64,000 bases of DNA from Bacillota bacterium (GTDB lineage Bacteria > Bacillota > UBA4882 > UBA8346). Below are positions 54,194-61,801 of the stretch, piece by piece. Positions within the stretch are counted from its first letter, which is position 1. Every line of letters starts with the position of its first letter. The notes under the pieces are model-generated. The model saw only the letters and a program-made list of their open reading frames with translations, was not told the DNA's origin and made no database searches. The stretch is taken from the NCBI GenBank assembly GCA_023435225.1, contig JAEYRX010000080.1:1-64000 (forward strand), read 5' to 3'. The translations under genes and the position numbers were made by a program.

Positions 54194-54461
54194 CCATTTT
54201 CAAATTATTATTTTAATAATTTTCCACAAAATACTTAGTATTCCTGTATTTTGGGATGATTGCTTAAAAACAAGTTATAAAAGAACCTTCTAAGTGGCCA
54301 TAATTAGTTGGATTTAAAAGCTGGGTATAAAAGAGGAATAAAGGGATATTATAAGGAATTTTTGAATGAAGGGTTATTGAAGAAAATTTGACTTGTTAAA
54401 CTAGCTTTTTGAAAATAATTTACAAAATGTCCAAGGAATTGTTAACATTATCAAGAATTAC

Positions 54462-54490
54462 TTTACAAAATTGATAAATTAGTCGATAAT
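54462..54490 (+). promoter_or_regulatory. Promoter of the three-gene HEPN cassette
   Basis: TTTACA (54462-54467), a 17-bp spacer and GATAAT (54485-54490) form a good sigma-A type promoter 50 bp before the first cassette gene. The 54194-54539 gap is very AT-rich and otherwise empty. Confidence 0.65.
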
Positions 54491-54539
54491 ATATTGGCAA
54501 TGTTTCAAAATTGAAAATTTTTGAGGATGTTGAAATGTT

Positions 54540-54854
54540 ATGGCAGCTAAAACTGAACATGAAAAGAAAATAAAAGAAATAATTCCTAATAATTTAAAAA
54601 CATCCAAAGAAGCCGATACATGGCGTATTGGTTTTTGTCCTGATTGTAAGAGTTTACATATTGACTTCGGTAAGTATACAAAGGAAAATGAAATAACTGT
54701 AATTTCAAGAAACACTATTCAAAAAAATGATGTTGAACGTTTTGTTTTGTCACTTCTTAAAACTATATACGATTATAATAAAAGAATGGATTTGAATATA
54801 GATTTATTTTCAAATATTGAAGTTTCTATTAGCAATGAAAAGAAGGAGGAATAA
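54540..54854 (+). CDS. Cassette gene 1: 104-residue protein with a CxxC motif
   Basis: The product has 104 residues from ATG 54540, with GAGG 13 bases upstream. A basic N-terminal helix (MAAKTEHEKKIKEIIPNN) is followed by a compact alpha/beta segment ADTWRIGFCPDCKSLHIDFGKYTKENEITVISRN, where a single FCPDC could bind metal as a dimer or be a redox pair, and a helix VERFVLSLLKTIYDYNK. I do not recognise the family. First gene of a co-directional cassette with 3-nt and 21-nt spacings, AT-rich compared with flanking core genes. Confidence 0.6.
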   Translation: MAAKTEHEKKIKEIIPNNLKTSKEADTWRIGFCPDCKSLHIDFGKYTKENEITVISRNTIQKNDVERFVLSLLKTIYDYNKRMDLNIDLFSNIEVSISNEKKEE

Positions 54855-54857
54855 TAA

Positions 54858-55370
54858 ATGAAGCTCCTACATAAGATACCTTCGAGTCGACTTGCTAATT
54901 CATTAATTTCAAATGTTTGTCAAGATGATTATCAACCTACTTCACCATGGGATTTAAAAATAGAGAAAACAGAAAAAATTAAAATAATATTTCATGGTTC
55001 TATGGAATTAAATCTAGATAATCAAGGTAATTATAAAGTAGGAGATAACGAGTTAGCATGGGCACAAATTAATCCGGGTGGGAATGAAATGCCCAATAAT
55101 AATTTAGAATCTTTAGAAAATAACAGAGATATTTGGGGTACTATTGAAGGTCTTTTTAAATCAATCGATAGAGTTAAAGAAGTAAAAATTCAAAAGGGTC
55201 CGGATAATAAATATGCAAAACTAACAATTTTTGTTTTAATGCCTGTATATGATTCCGGATTAATGCGGGAAATAATTGAAATTGAATTCAAGGCAGATGA
55301 TTTAGCTGAACAAGAAAATATTATGTTAGAATATTTAATTGCTCCTTTACCTCATATTGAAATTAATTAA
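54858..55370 (+). CDS. Cassette gene 2: 170-residue protein of unknown family
   Basis: The product has 170 residues from ATG 54858, with AAGGAGG ideally placed, 3 nt after gene 1. Sequence: MKLLHKIPSSRLANSLISNV, a predicted beta-rich middle (KIKIIFHGSMELNLDNQGNY), the helix DIWGTIEGLFKSIDRV, then LTIFVLMPVYDSGLMREIIEIEF and an acidic end. No signal peptide, membrane helix or catalytic signature is evident. Its position between a CxxC protein and a HEPN-like protein suggests a partner or antidote role (inference only). Confidence 0.6.
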   Translation: MKLLHKIPSSRLANSLISNVCQDDYQPTSPWDLKIEKTEKIKIIFHGSMELNLDNQGNYKVGDNELAWAQINPGGNEMPNNNLESLENNRDIWGTIEGLFKSIDRVKEVKIQKGPDNKYAKLTIFVLMPVYDSGLMREIIEIEFKADDLAEQENIMLEYLIAPLPHIEIN

Positions 55371-55391
55371 ATAAAAAGAAGTGATTTTCAA

Positions 55392-55790
55392 TTGGCCGAT
55401 TCCCCTATTCATTTTGAGCAAGCCGATCATAATGAAACTTTAGCTTGGGATTTAGCAACTCAAAATCCAGTTAAATATAAAGATTGGGCTGTTATTATTG
55501 CTTTTTATTCAGCTATACATTACATAGAAGCATTTTTAAGTAAAGAAGGTATACATACAGAAGATTACGAAAAACCTCATATATATAGAAAAAATTTAGT
55601 AAAACAAAAGTTAAAAATTATTTCAATTGAATATGTGGAACTATATCATATGTCTATGACTTTACGCTATTTAACAAATCGTGCTTCAACATCTTCAATG
55701 GGCAAATTTTTATTAAATTCTGATATTACTAGATTAGTACAATCTAATTTAGATAATATAAAAAATGAAATTAAAAAAAGATGTATATAA
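55392..55790 (+). CDS. Cassette gene 3: HEPN-like protein
   Basis: The product has 132 residues from TTG 55392, 21 nt after gene 2. The pattern DWAVIIAFYSAIHYIEAFLS, H..R (HIYRKNLVKQKL), EYVELYHMSMTLRYLTNRA matches HEPN all-alpha domains, in which paired helices form dimers; many act as RNases in toxin-antitoxin and abortive-infection systems. The canonical R-x4-6-H active site is not clear, so it may be a structural or effector-sensing HEPN. A very strong terminator follows 8 bp later. The three genes form a self-contained transcription unit. Confidence 0.65.
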   Translation: MADSPIHFEQADHNETLAWDLATQNPVKYKDWAVIIAFYSAIHYIEAFLSKEGIHTEDYEKPHIYRKNLVKQKLKIISIEYVELYHMSMTLRYLTNRASTSSMGKFLLNSDITRLVQSNLDNIKNEIKKRCI

Positions 55791-55798
55791 CATATTTT

Positions 55799-55834
55799 AA
55801 AAAAAGGATGCAAGTTAATGCATCCTTTTTTTAA
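55799..55834 (+). terminator. Strong terminator closing the HEPN cassette
   Basis: AAAAAAAGGATGCA pairs with TGCATCCTTTTTTT around a 6-base loop; usable in both directions. Confidence 0.92.
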
Positions 55835-55900
55835 ACACTGTAAATTAATTGAAACTGTTTACTATTCAACAATATATAAAAGCACTCAGTATCTTGATTA

Positions 55901-56110
55901 TCATTTATCTTGTTCGTAAACTATCAAATCCCCAGGCTGGCAATCAAGCGCCTTACATATCCGGTTAATTACCGATAAATCCACCCTGGTGCAGGTATTG
56001 TTATATATCGCATACAGGGTATTTTTATTTACCCCGCTTTTCGCATGTAACTCCGGAACTTTCATCCGGTTTTTTTCAAACATCAGTCGGTCGAGATTAA
56101 ATCCAACCAT
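55901..56110 (-). CDS. Small Cro/CI-type (XRE, HTH_26-like) regulator
   Basis: The product has 69 residues from ATG 56110, with AGGGG upstream. Nearly the whole protein is one HTH: FNLDRLMFEKNRMKVPELHAKSGVNKNTLYAIYNN with the C-terminal ICKALDCQPGDLIVYEQDK, typical of YozG-like XRE proteins. It is convergent with the HEPN cassette and might control it or the neighbouring small genes. Such proteins also occur as antitoxins of mobile elements. Confidence 0.88.
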   Translation of the reverse strand: MVGFNLDRLMFEKNRMKVPELHAKSGVNKNTLYAIYNNTCTRVDLSVINRICKALDCQPGDLIVYEQDK

Positions 56111-56139
56111 TGCAAAACCCCTTTTCCGGCAGGTTAACT

Positions 56140-56316
56140 ATGTATATTATACCCGGCTGCAACGAAAACGGCGGCAAATTATGTAACGAAAAGATCCAAC
56201 GTTTTATTGACAAGGAACGTTGTTTGACTCGGAATCAGTGTCTACTTTTGGCCGGAATTACTGTCCGGTTTGTGCCGGAATATGCACAATTTAAGGGAAA
56301 ATCTAATATGATATAA
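56140..56316 (+). CDS. Weak ORF, 58 residues
   Basis: ATG 56140 opens MYIIPGCNENGGKLCNEKIQRFIDKERCLTRNQCLLLAGI and so on, divergent from the HTH gene. The ribosome-binding site is poor (AGG). It has four cysteines but no recognised domain. Possibly a degraded gene. Confidence 0.22.
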   Translation: MYIIPGCNENGGKLCNEKIQRFIDKERCLTRNQCLLLAGITVRFVPEYAQFKGKSNMI

Positions 56317-56447
56317 ATCCAATAACTCCCTGTTATAATCTAGCCATTTTTCTAAAAATTGTCGATTTTTTATTAGACAAACAATATATTGTGTATTAAA
56401 ATAATTATAACACCAATATATAGCACTATTAGATGAAGGAGATTTTA

Positions 56448-56600
56448 TTGGAACTTAATTTTAATTTAAAAACTGATCCAACTGATCCAAAAGAAAAAAA
56501 CTTAGTAAAACCTATCCTTACTATAATAGTTTATATAGTAGGAATAATCTTTTCAGTTCTTGTATTATATATTTTAAATAGACTAGGAATTTTGAACTAA
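56448..56600 (+). CDS. 50-residue single-helix membrane peptide
   Basis: TTG 56448 has GAAGGAG at a good distance. The frame runs to TAA 56598. The peptide has a hydrophilic start (MELNFNLKTDPTDPKEKN) and one strong membrane helix (about residues 19-43), ending NRLGILN. Such small hydrophobic peptides occur near toxin-antitoxin and defence genes, but also as ordinary membrane subunits. The ribosome-binding site and clean topology favour a real gene. Confidence 0.5.
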   Translation: MELNFNLKTDPTDPKEKNLVKPILTIIVYIVGIIFSVLVLYILNRLGILN

Positions 56601-56648
56601 TAACATTAAATTCCGGAATAAGAGAATAACACTACTTTTATAAGAAAA

Positions 56649-56699
56649 ATCCAATCAGGAGAATAATTTAATCACTAAATTACTCTCCTGGTTGGATTC
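56649..56699. repeat. 23-bp inverted repeat overlapping the tRNA-like 3' end
   Basis: AATCCAATCAGGAGAATAAT.. (56649-56671) is inverted at 56677-56699 with two mismatches around a 5-base loop. The right arm is the T-arm/acceptor end of the tRNA-like sequence, so that end is present twice in opposite orientation. Confidence 0.75.
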
Positions 56700-56755
56700 G
56701 GACCAACGACCTTCCTCTTAGCGGGAGGCTGTTCTATCCACTAAACAACAGGGCA
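56683..56755 (-). tRNA. Degenerate tRNA (anticodon position GCT)
   Basis: Exactly 73 nt fold into a cloverleaf: D-arm with GTTT/GAAC and G18-G19, anticodon stem CCTC/GAGG with loop CCGCTAA, variable loop of five, T-arm GTTGG/CCAAC with loop TCCGAAT. Usual conserved bases T8, A14, A21, C48, C56 and A58 are present. Departures are C instead of T at 33, C instead of T at 55, acceptor mismatches at 2-71 and 3-70, a mismatch at 27-43, and no encoded CCA. GCT would be serine, but the long serine variable arm is missing. Probably a tRNA pseudogene or element-borne tRNA fossil. Confidence 0.45.
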
Positions 56756-56831
56756 ATAAAAACACTACTTTTATGTAATGGCAAAAACTTATCAAAATAT
56801 GCAACCAATATTAATAAATTGAATATTTTTA

Positions 56832-57044
56832 TTAATTCTTTTTAGGTTTCCATTCTATTTCAAATCCAATTATATCGGCAATTTCAACCGCATCCCGATA
56901 CTGGAGGGAACCTCGGGATAACTTATTACTCAAATTTTGTACGGTATATTTAGTATTATGCCTTTTATTTAGTTCATCGTTAACCGCGCTTAAGGACCAT
57001 CCAGCCTTAGCAATTGCCGCTTTCACATCTTCTTTAACCGCCAT
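56832..57044 (-). CDS. Small helix-turn-helix protein
   Basis: The product has 70 residues from ATG 57044, with GGGGTGA upstream. MAVKEDVKAAIAKAGWSLSAVNDELNKRHNTKYTVQNLSNKLSRGSLQYRDAVEIADIIGFEIEW has the shape of a Cro/CI-like HTH: a first helix, then W.L..V...LN, then a recognition helix in QNLSNKL. Similar short proteins are common in Bacillota genomes near mobile elements. It may regulate its own promoter; target unknown. Confidence 0.8.
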   Translation of the reverse strand: MAVKEDVKAAIAKAGWSLSAVNDELNKRHNTKYTVQNLSNKLSRGSLQYRDAVEIADIIGFEIEWKPKKN

Positions 57045-57569
57045 TTCTTCACCCCAAAATGATTATACTCACCAGTTTAATTTGTGTCAAAAAAGTTTAT
57101 TTATAAACTATATAATTTAAAAATAAACTTGACTCTTTATATTTGATATGATATTTTAAAAGAGAAAAAGATAGTAAAAAAGAAGTAGAACTTAAAAACT
57201 GTCAACTCTTATAGTACTCCACAGTAGACAACGAAGCCCGTCTTTATCTGTCCTGTCCCCGGGCGGGGAAAGGTGGCCGCAGGCCGAAAAGGGGTCTGCA
57301 TCCGAATTTCCGGCAAACAAAAATAAGCGGCGTATTAAAAATAGAAAATAGAAAATGGAAAAGGGAGAAAGGCAAGTGTGAATTGTGAAGTTCGAAGTTT
57401 GAAATAAAATCGTTTTTGTGTTTTAATCCGGCAAATCCCGTTAATCCCGTCTAATAAAGCTCTTTGACCGTCTTGCCCCACTTATCATTCCACTTCAAAG
57501 GTTAAAGGTTACTCCTTTAAGGAGCAAGAGGTCCCGATACCATTTACCTTTTATATACAGGAGGTTTCC
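57045..57569. other. Gene-free, partly low-complexity region
   Basis: Contains a short GC-rich block (CCCCGGGCGGGG near 57258), AAAATAGAAAATAGAAAATGG-like runs (57339-57370), GTGAATTGTGAAG-like words and a TTAATCC..AAATCC..TTAATCC string (57423-57450). No gene is seen. Confidence 0.4.
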
Positions 57570-57878
57570 ATGCTCACCGATAAAGACACCGGCATCAAAA
57601 AATTCATCTTCGACCGGATCTGTAAAATCGACGAAGAAATAGTCGAGAAGGATCCCGAATACAAAAAACTGGGAGAACGCCCGAATGAACTATTGAAGCA
57701 GCTCACCGCCAAACTCTCCGAGGAAGACAACAAGTTGTTGAAGGAATATGATGATATTTATTTTAATCAGATTATCCGCCGGGACGAGCTTTTCTATAAT
57801 CAGGGACTGATGGACGGGATACTGCTTTGTTATTGGGTATTGTCGGTAGGCAAGGGAATGGAAGAGATAAAAGTTTGA
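57570..57878 (+). CDS. DUF6809-like small protein
   Basis: The product has 102 residues from ATG 57570, with CAGGAGG well placed. It is all-helical and charged: FIFDRICKIDEEIVEKDPEYKKLGERPNELLKQLTAKLSEEDNKLLKEYDDIYFNQIIRRDELFYNQGLMDGILLCY. The (Y)NQG..DG(I/L)...Y end is typical of short Clostridia proteins grouped as DUF6809, often in conjugative-element regions. Function unknown. A truncated relative lies at 58291. Confidence 0.65.
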   Translation: MLTDKDTGIKKFIFDRICKIDEEIVEKDPEYKKLGERPNELLKQLTAKLSEEDNKLLKEYDDIYFNQIIRRDELFYNQGLMDGILLCYWVLSVGKGMEEIKV

Positions 57879-57899
57879 AGTGTGAAGTTAGAAGTGTGA

Positions 57900-58248
57900 A
57901 AAAATGGTCGGCTGTAAGTGTGAAAGCTGTACCGCAGTAAAAATACAATTTTTTGCTTTCAACATAAATATCAACTTTAGCCTTAAGTATATGTAATCCG
58001 GCGCTTTCACAGCGGTGCGCCGGGATGAGCTTGACGGATTGGATGAGCTTCTTCGAATATCCATTCGCGTCGTCAAAAGTGGTAAGATGCGAAGTGCGAC
58101 CGAGTGAGGACCGCAGATAATACTGGTGTATATCGAGGACCAAGTAGTCTTTTTTACGAACAGGTTTAGGTTTGTAAAAATGACTACCAGTATCCATAAC
58201 TAAACCGAAATAAACGACCGAGCACTGAAGCAGGTTGCCGCTTTTCAC
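57900..58248 (-). CDS. Degraded or doubtful ORF
   Basis: A minus-strand frame from ATG 58248 reads KPVRKKDYLVLDIHQYYLRSSLG and HILKAKVDIYVESKKLYFYCG, which look protein-like, before running into a low-complexity stretch and the antisense of the DUF6809 gene. No ribosome-binding site is clear and no family recognised. It may be a gene remnant. Confidence 0.25.
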
Positions 58249-58290
58249 GGCGCATCATCCAATCCGGCAAATCTTTCAATTTTATATAAA

Positions 58291-58449
58291 CATTTCTTAA
58301 AACCATCGCTATCATTTGTTCTTGACCGCATCTGCTATATCCACGACAAAATCATAATCCACGATCCCGAATACAAAGAACTCGGTAAACTCCAAGTATT
58401 CGCTAAACCTATGTGTGTCTATAACTTGAGAATTTCTAAAGTTTTATGA
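58291..58449 (+). pseudogene. Fragment of a DUF6809-like gene
   Basis: In frame, SFVLDRICYIHDKIIIHDPEYKELGKLQ aligns with FIFDRICKIDEEIVEKDPEYKKLGERP of the 57570 product. It has no start codon or ribosome-binding site, and similarity stops after about 30 codons; a stop follows at 58447. A partial duplication or remnant. Confidence 0.75.
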
Positions 58450-58455
58450 AAACTG

Positions 58456-58597
58456 TTGACAAAATGGAAAAGGTATGTAAAAATACTTCAAAAGGTGAGT
58501 ATGCATAATGGCAAAGGAGCCCGAGCTGCATAGAGGCTAAAGCCTTACACGTGGAGAGATATCCGCGGAGTCACATAAATATGACTCTGCGGATTTT
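58456..58597 (+). promoter_or_regulatory. Promoter, structured leader and terminator-like hairpin before the EamA gene
   Basis: TTGACA (58456-58461), with TAAAAAT about 16 bases on, is a likely promoter. The following leader can pair TATGCA (about 58499) with TGCATA (about 58529), and AGGCT with AGCCT around 58535-58548. It then has a 13-bp hairpin ATCCGCGGAGTCA (58561-58573) / TGACTCTGCGGAT (58582-58594), followed by TTTGCATTTT. Promoter, aptamer-like region, terminator-like stem and transporter gene is the usual riboswitch or attenuator order. I could not assign a known class. Confidence 0.45.
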
Positions 58598-58654
58598 GCA
58601 TTTTAGAGGATGAGGTGACCTTGAGATGAAGGTAAATAAGAGTGAAAGTATGGT

Positions 58655-59536
58655 TTGGCCTATCTTGCTGTTTGTATTATTTGGGGGTCTACTTATCTGG
58701 CCATGCGAATTGCGGTAAGCCAATTTCCGCCGGAACTGTTTGCCGGCATCCGGTTTGCTTCGGCTGGAGCAATTGTTTTGATATTTTCAGCGCTAAAGAA
58801 ATATGCTTTTCCGGGTACATGGAAGGACTTTATAAAAGCGGCTATTCCGGGAATTTTTATGTTAGCGGGAGCCAACGGCCTGGTTATGTTTGCCGAGCAA
58901 TGGGTCCACTCCGGGATTACCTCGATAATTCTGTCGACCACGCCATTGTTTATTGCGGTTATTGAGTTGGTCATTTTTCGGGAAAACAAGTTGGGAGTAA
59001 TATGGTTTATATTGCTTATTCTCGGATTTGCCGGGACTACGCTGTTGATAGTAGCAGGTCAAGGCATTGGCGCCACTGATATTAAAGGTGGACTGATGGT
59101 GTTGACAGCTGCGCTGTTATGGGCCCTTGGCACAATTTTTTCCCAAAGGGTAAAATCCTCGGGACATCTGGTTACCAATATCGGGATTCAGATGCTGGCG
59201 GCTGGAGCCGTACTGTCATTGATTGGAATTGCAGCCGGTGAGTTGAATAAAGTACAAATCAATTCCAATGTAGTTATGGCAATGATTTATCTTGTTGTAT
59301 TCGGATCGATAATCGGATATTCCTCAAATATGTATGTGCTCAGCAAATGGCCCGCTTCAATCGCCATCACATCGGCATACATCAATCCCATGGTGGCGGT
59401 ATTACTTGGAGTAGTATTATTGAACGAAGCTATTGATCAAAATAGTATTGTTTTTATGATTCTTACGCTCGGGTCGGTTATAGGACTTCATTTTAGAAAA
59501 TATAAATTGCGTTTAAAAGATGTTAAGCTTGAATAG
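58655..59536 (+). CDS. EamA/DMT-superfamily transporter, disturbed start
   Basis: The product has 293 residues from TTG 58655. Ten hydrophobic segments in two EamA halves: AYLAVCIIWGSTYLAMRIAV, MFAEQWVHSGITSIILSTTPLFIAVIELVIFRE in the first; GGLMVLTAALLWALGTIFSQR and YVLSKWPASIAITSAYINPMVAVLLGVVLLNE in the second. No ribosome-binding site precedes TTG 58655. ATG 58626 does have one (AGGTGACC) and would give MKVNKSESMVW, but it is in another frame and would join only if one more G were present near 58657. A one-base deletion in a G-run (mutation or sequencing error) is likely. Substrates are often amino acids or amines. Confidence 0.82.
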   Translation: MAYLAVCIIWGSTYLAMRIAVSQFPPELFAGIRFASAGAIVLIFSALKKYAFPGTWKDFIKAAIPGIFMLAGANGLVMFAEQWVHSGITSIILSTTPLFIAVIELVIFRENKLGVIWFILLILGFAGTTLLIVAGQGIGATDIKGGLMVLTAALLWALGTIFSQRVKSSGHLVTNIGIQMLAAGAVLSLIGIAAGELNKVQINSNVVMAMIYLVVFGSIIGYSSNMYVLSKWPASIAITSAYINPMVAVLLGVVLLNEAIDQNSIVFMILTLGSVIGLHFRKYKLRLKDVKLE

Positions 59537-59862
59537 CGTTAAAGAAAATATAAAATTTAAGGTGGGAAAGTGGTATTCTTAAAAACAAATCAGGTTCGAT
59601 CCTACCACCAACCTCTGCTGCCAATCCATCTAATAGCAAGATTTTTTGTATTCAGAGTCCGGAGCATGGTGGTTGCCCATATTGCAGGCCAGAGCCAGGA
59701 TGGCTCAAGACAGGCTGTCCATGGAGGGATTACAGCCGGGGCAAGGGGTCGGGTTATATTGGATGGTAGAATAATTTCATGCAAAGGAAATTCTCTTGCT
59801 GTAACGACTTATAATTGAAATTCATTTATTCAATGGACCATTTTAAGGAGTGACATTAAAAC
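59537..59862. other. Gap with doubtful short ORFs
   Basis: Two short frames (plus 59570-59818 and minus 59602-59784) lie opposite each other. The plus one reads MVVAHIAGQSQDGSRQAVHGGITAGARGRVI. Neither has a good ribosome-binding site or known domain. GGTTCGATCCTACCACC near 59595 resembles a tRNA 3' arm, but no cloverleaf can be built. Confidence 0.25.
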
Positions 59863-60771
59863 TTGCATCTAACCAATACTCTTAAAAACGGTAAGTTTGT
59901 TACATCCCAATTCACAACCTTTACTATTCAACAGGCGCTTTCCTGTCTTTTCCCGGTCGTTATCTTCTCCGTCTTAGTTTTCACTAAGTTTATCGCGGTT
60001 CCGTTTATCCATCGTTACGATTTTATCCTGCTAATCTGCCTTTTAATGCAGTTTATCATGTATAAAAGCGGGCTGGAGACCAAAGACGAACTAAAAGTAA
60101 TCACGGTTTTTCATTTAATCGGATTGGGGTTGGAATTATATAAGGTCCACGTGGGTTCGTGGGCTTATCCCGGGGAGGCCTTGGCCAAGATAGGCGGTGT
60201 TCCGTTATATAGCGGCTTCATGTATGCAAGCGTGGCCAGCTATATTTGCCAGGCGTGGCGCAGGTTTGAACTTCAGCTCATTAACTGGCCGAAAATCCAT
60301 TTATCAATGCCGCTTTGTATCGCGATTTACTGCAATTTTTTTCTGCATCATTACATTATGGACTTGCGCTGGATATTGATAATTCTGTTATTCCCCATTT
60401 TTTATAGAGCATCCGTGCGCTTTACGATTAACAATCGGGTTTACCGAATGCCAATGATCCTCTCTTATTTGTTAATCGGATTTTTTATCTGGATCGCTGA
60501 GAACATATCGACCTTTTTAGGGGCCTGGCGTTATCCTGAACAAGCCGCTGCCTGGCATATGGTTCATATGGGGAAGATCAGCTCTTGGTTTCTATTAGTA
60601 ATTATAAGTATTATCATCGTAGCCCAATTGAAGATTGTGAAAGAAAAGATCGTTGGAACGGACCAAAGCCTGGAAGATTTAAGGTGCGGTGTTAATAATA
60701 AAAAACCATTTAGACACGGATTAACACGGATTGGCACGGATTTAAATAATCAAGCTTCGCTTAAAATATAA
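59863..60771 (+). CDS. DUF817-family membrane protein
   Basis: The product has 302 residues from TTG 59863, with AAGGAG 12 bases before. About seven to eight hydrophobic segments carry the DUF817 hallmarks: ELKVITVFHLIGLGLELYKVHVGSWAYPG, GGVPLYSGFMYASVASYICQAWRRF and NISTFLGAWRYPEQAAAWHMVHMGKISSWFLLV. The family is uncharacterised (YoaT-like). The last 20 or so residues (RHGLTRIGTDLNN and so on) are coded by an ACACGGATTAACACGGAT-type repeat, so the natural stop was probably lost or the tail added by the repeat. Confidence 0.85.
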   Translation: MHLTNTLKNGKFVTSQFTTFTIQQALSCLFPVVIFSVLVFTKFIAVPFIHRYDFILLICLLMQFIMYKSGLETKDELKVITVFHLIGLGLELYKVHVGSWAYPGEALAKIGGVPLYSGFMYASVASYICQAWRRFELQLINWPKIHLSMPLCIAIYCNFFLHHYIMDLRWILIILLFPIFYRASVRFTINNRVYRMPMILSYLLIGFFIWIAENISTFLGAWRYPEQAAAWHMVHMGKISSWFLLVIISIIIVAQLKIVKEKIVGTDQSLEDLRCGVNNKKPFRHGLTRIGTDLNNQASLKI

Positions 60772-60815
60772 ATTTGTTTTAATCCGTGTAAATCCGATAA
60801 ATCCAAGAAATCCGC
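60712..60815. repeat. ACACGGATTAA-type repeat, inverted pair
   Basis: ACACGGATTAACACGGATTG (60715-60734) and GGCACGGATTT are followed by AATCCGTGTAAATCCGATAAA (60781 on) in opposite orientation. Related strings occur at 63361-63440, near 57423 and near 32440. Such strings are known as abundant intergenic repeats in several bacteria. Confidence 0.7.
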
Positions 60816-60852
60816 GTCCCAGGTCCGTTATTTAGGCCTAAGATGATTGAAA

Positions 60853-60884
60853 AACCGGGCTAACAATGAGCCCGGTTCTCTTTA
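60853..60884. terminator. Terminator between DUF817 and methyltransferase genes
   Basis: AACCGGGCT and AGCCCGGTT pair around a 7-base loop, with an A-run before and CTCTTT after; lies between convergent genes. Confidence 0.85.
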
Positions 60885-60895
60885 TCAACGATGCA

Positions 60896-61756
60896 CTATG
60901 CTTTCCTGGCGATAATTCCGTATGTTTCCGAATCACCGCTTAAAGGCTCGCCTTTTAAGTTGCGATAAACCTTTTCAACCGTAAAATGATGTTCGTTCAG
61001 TAATTGGGTAATCTCCTCCAACCCGAAGAGCCGGTGATAGATTCTGATAACCTTGGTCGTTCCGTGTTCATCGATTATCGTATATTGTACCCCTTCGGTT
61101 TTGGGGTCTTCATAAAGAAACGTGTTCAAAATTTCTATATAGGGATCGGGGCTCCAAAATCCTCCCTCTTCATAAACCGCAATATTGGATGATAATCCGG
61201 TCTTCCAGTTATCCGAGATCACATCAAAGATAAAAAGCCCGTCATCTTTGAGCGCTCTATGGATTTTTGACAGTAGTTCCTTTTGTTCACTGGTGTTCAA
61301 GGGGCAAAAGTCGTAAAATATCAGCGTTGCAATGTCGAAAGAATCTTGGAAATCAAGCTCCAGATAGTTCATATTGATAAAATTGATATTATGACGGCCT
61401 GGTTTTATATTTTCATTAGCATAAGCAATCGACCGGCCCGAAAGGTCTACCCCGGTTACCACGGCACCCGTTTTGGCGAACTCCCTGACGTAAAGACCGG
61501 GACCGCAACCGAGATCAAGCACTGCTTTCGTGTCGTCCATTTTTGTCAATTCGATGATGAACTTCGTTTCCGCTTCGATGGTTTCTTTGGTTTTACTGGC
61601 GGCTTCCACCTCCGGATTTAAATGATACTTCAGCATTTCACCGGATATATGTTCATCATCCCAAAATCTAGCGTTACTCTTTTGAAAGAGCTCCGGCTTG
61701 GCCAGGCAATTTTTTAATACGGATAAATCGAGTTTATTGTTATTAATAATTTTCAT
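60896..61756 (-). CDS. Class I SAM-dependent methyltransferase
   Basis: The product has 286 residues from ATG 61756 (MKIINNNK), with AAAGGAGAAG upstream; an in-frame ATG 17 codons earlier lies inside a repeat element. A Rossmann-fold methyltransferase: VLDLGCGPGLYVREFAKTGAVVTGVDLSGRSIAYA (SAM motif I and the acidic residue of motif II), FDIATLIFYDFCPL (motif IV) and DDGLFIFDVIS. The C-terminal beta region (EGGFWSPDPYIEILNTFLYEDPK) suggests a small-molecule substrate. Single gene; substrate unknown. Confidence 0.88.
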   Translation of the reverse strand: MKIINNNKLDLSVLKNCLAKPELFQKSNARFWDDEHISGEMLKYHLNPEVEAASKTKETIEAETKFIIELTKMDDTKAVLDLGCGPGLYVREFAKTGAVVTGVDLSGRSIAYANENIKPGRHNINFINMNYLELDFQDSFDIATLIFYDFCPLNTSEQKELLSKIHRALKDDGLFIFDVISDNWKTGLSSNIAVYEEGGFWSPDPYIEILNTFLYEDPKTEGVQYTIIDEHGTTKVIRIYHRLFGLEEITQLLNEHHFTVEKVYRNLKGEPLSGDSETYGIIARKA

Positions 61757-61801
61757 AAATTGGCTTCTCCTTTTTTGGTTTGGATTATTTTTTAAACCAA
61801 G

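Noticed and set aside
57879..57905. GTGAAGTTAGAAGTGTGAA-like repeats as coding sequence
   Set aside because: Low-complexity words recurring near 57380; they do not form a supported gene.
59580..59610. tRNA 3' end (GGTTCGATCCTACCACC)
   Set aside because: No D-arm, anticodon arm or matching acceptor strand can be built upstream.
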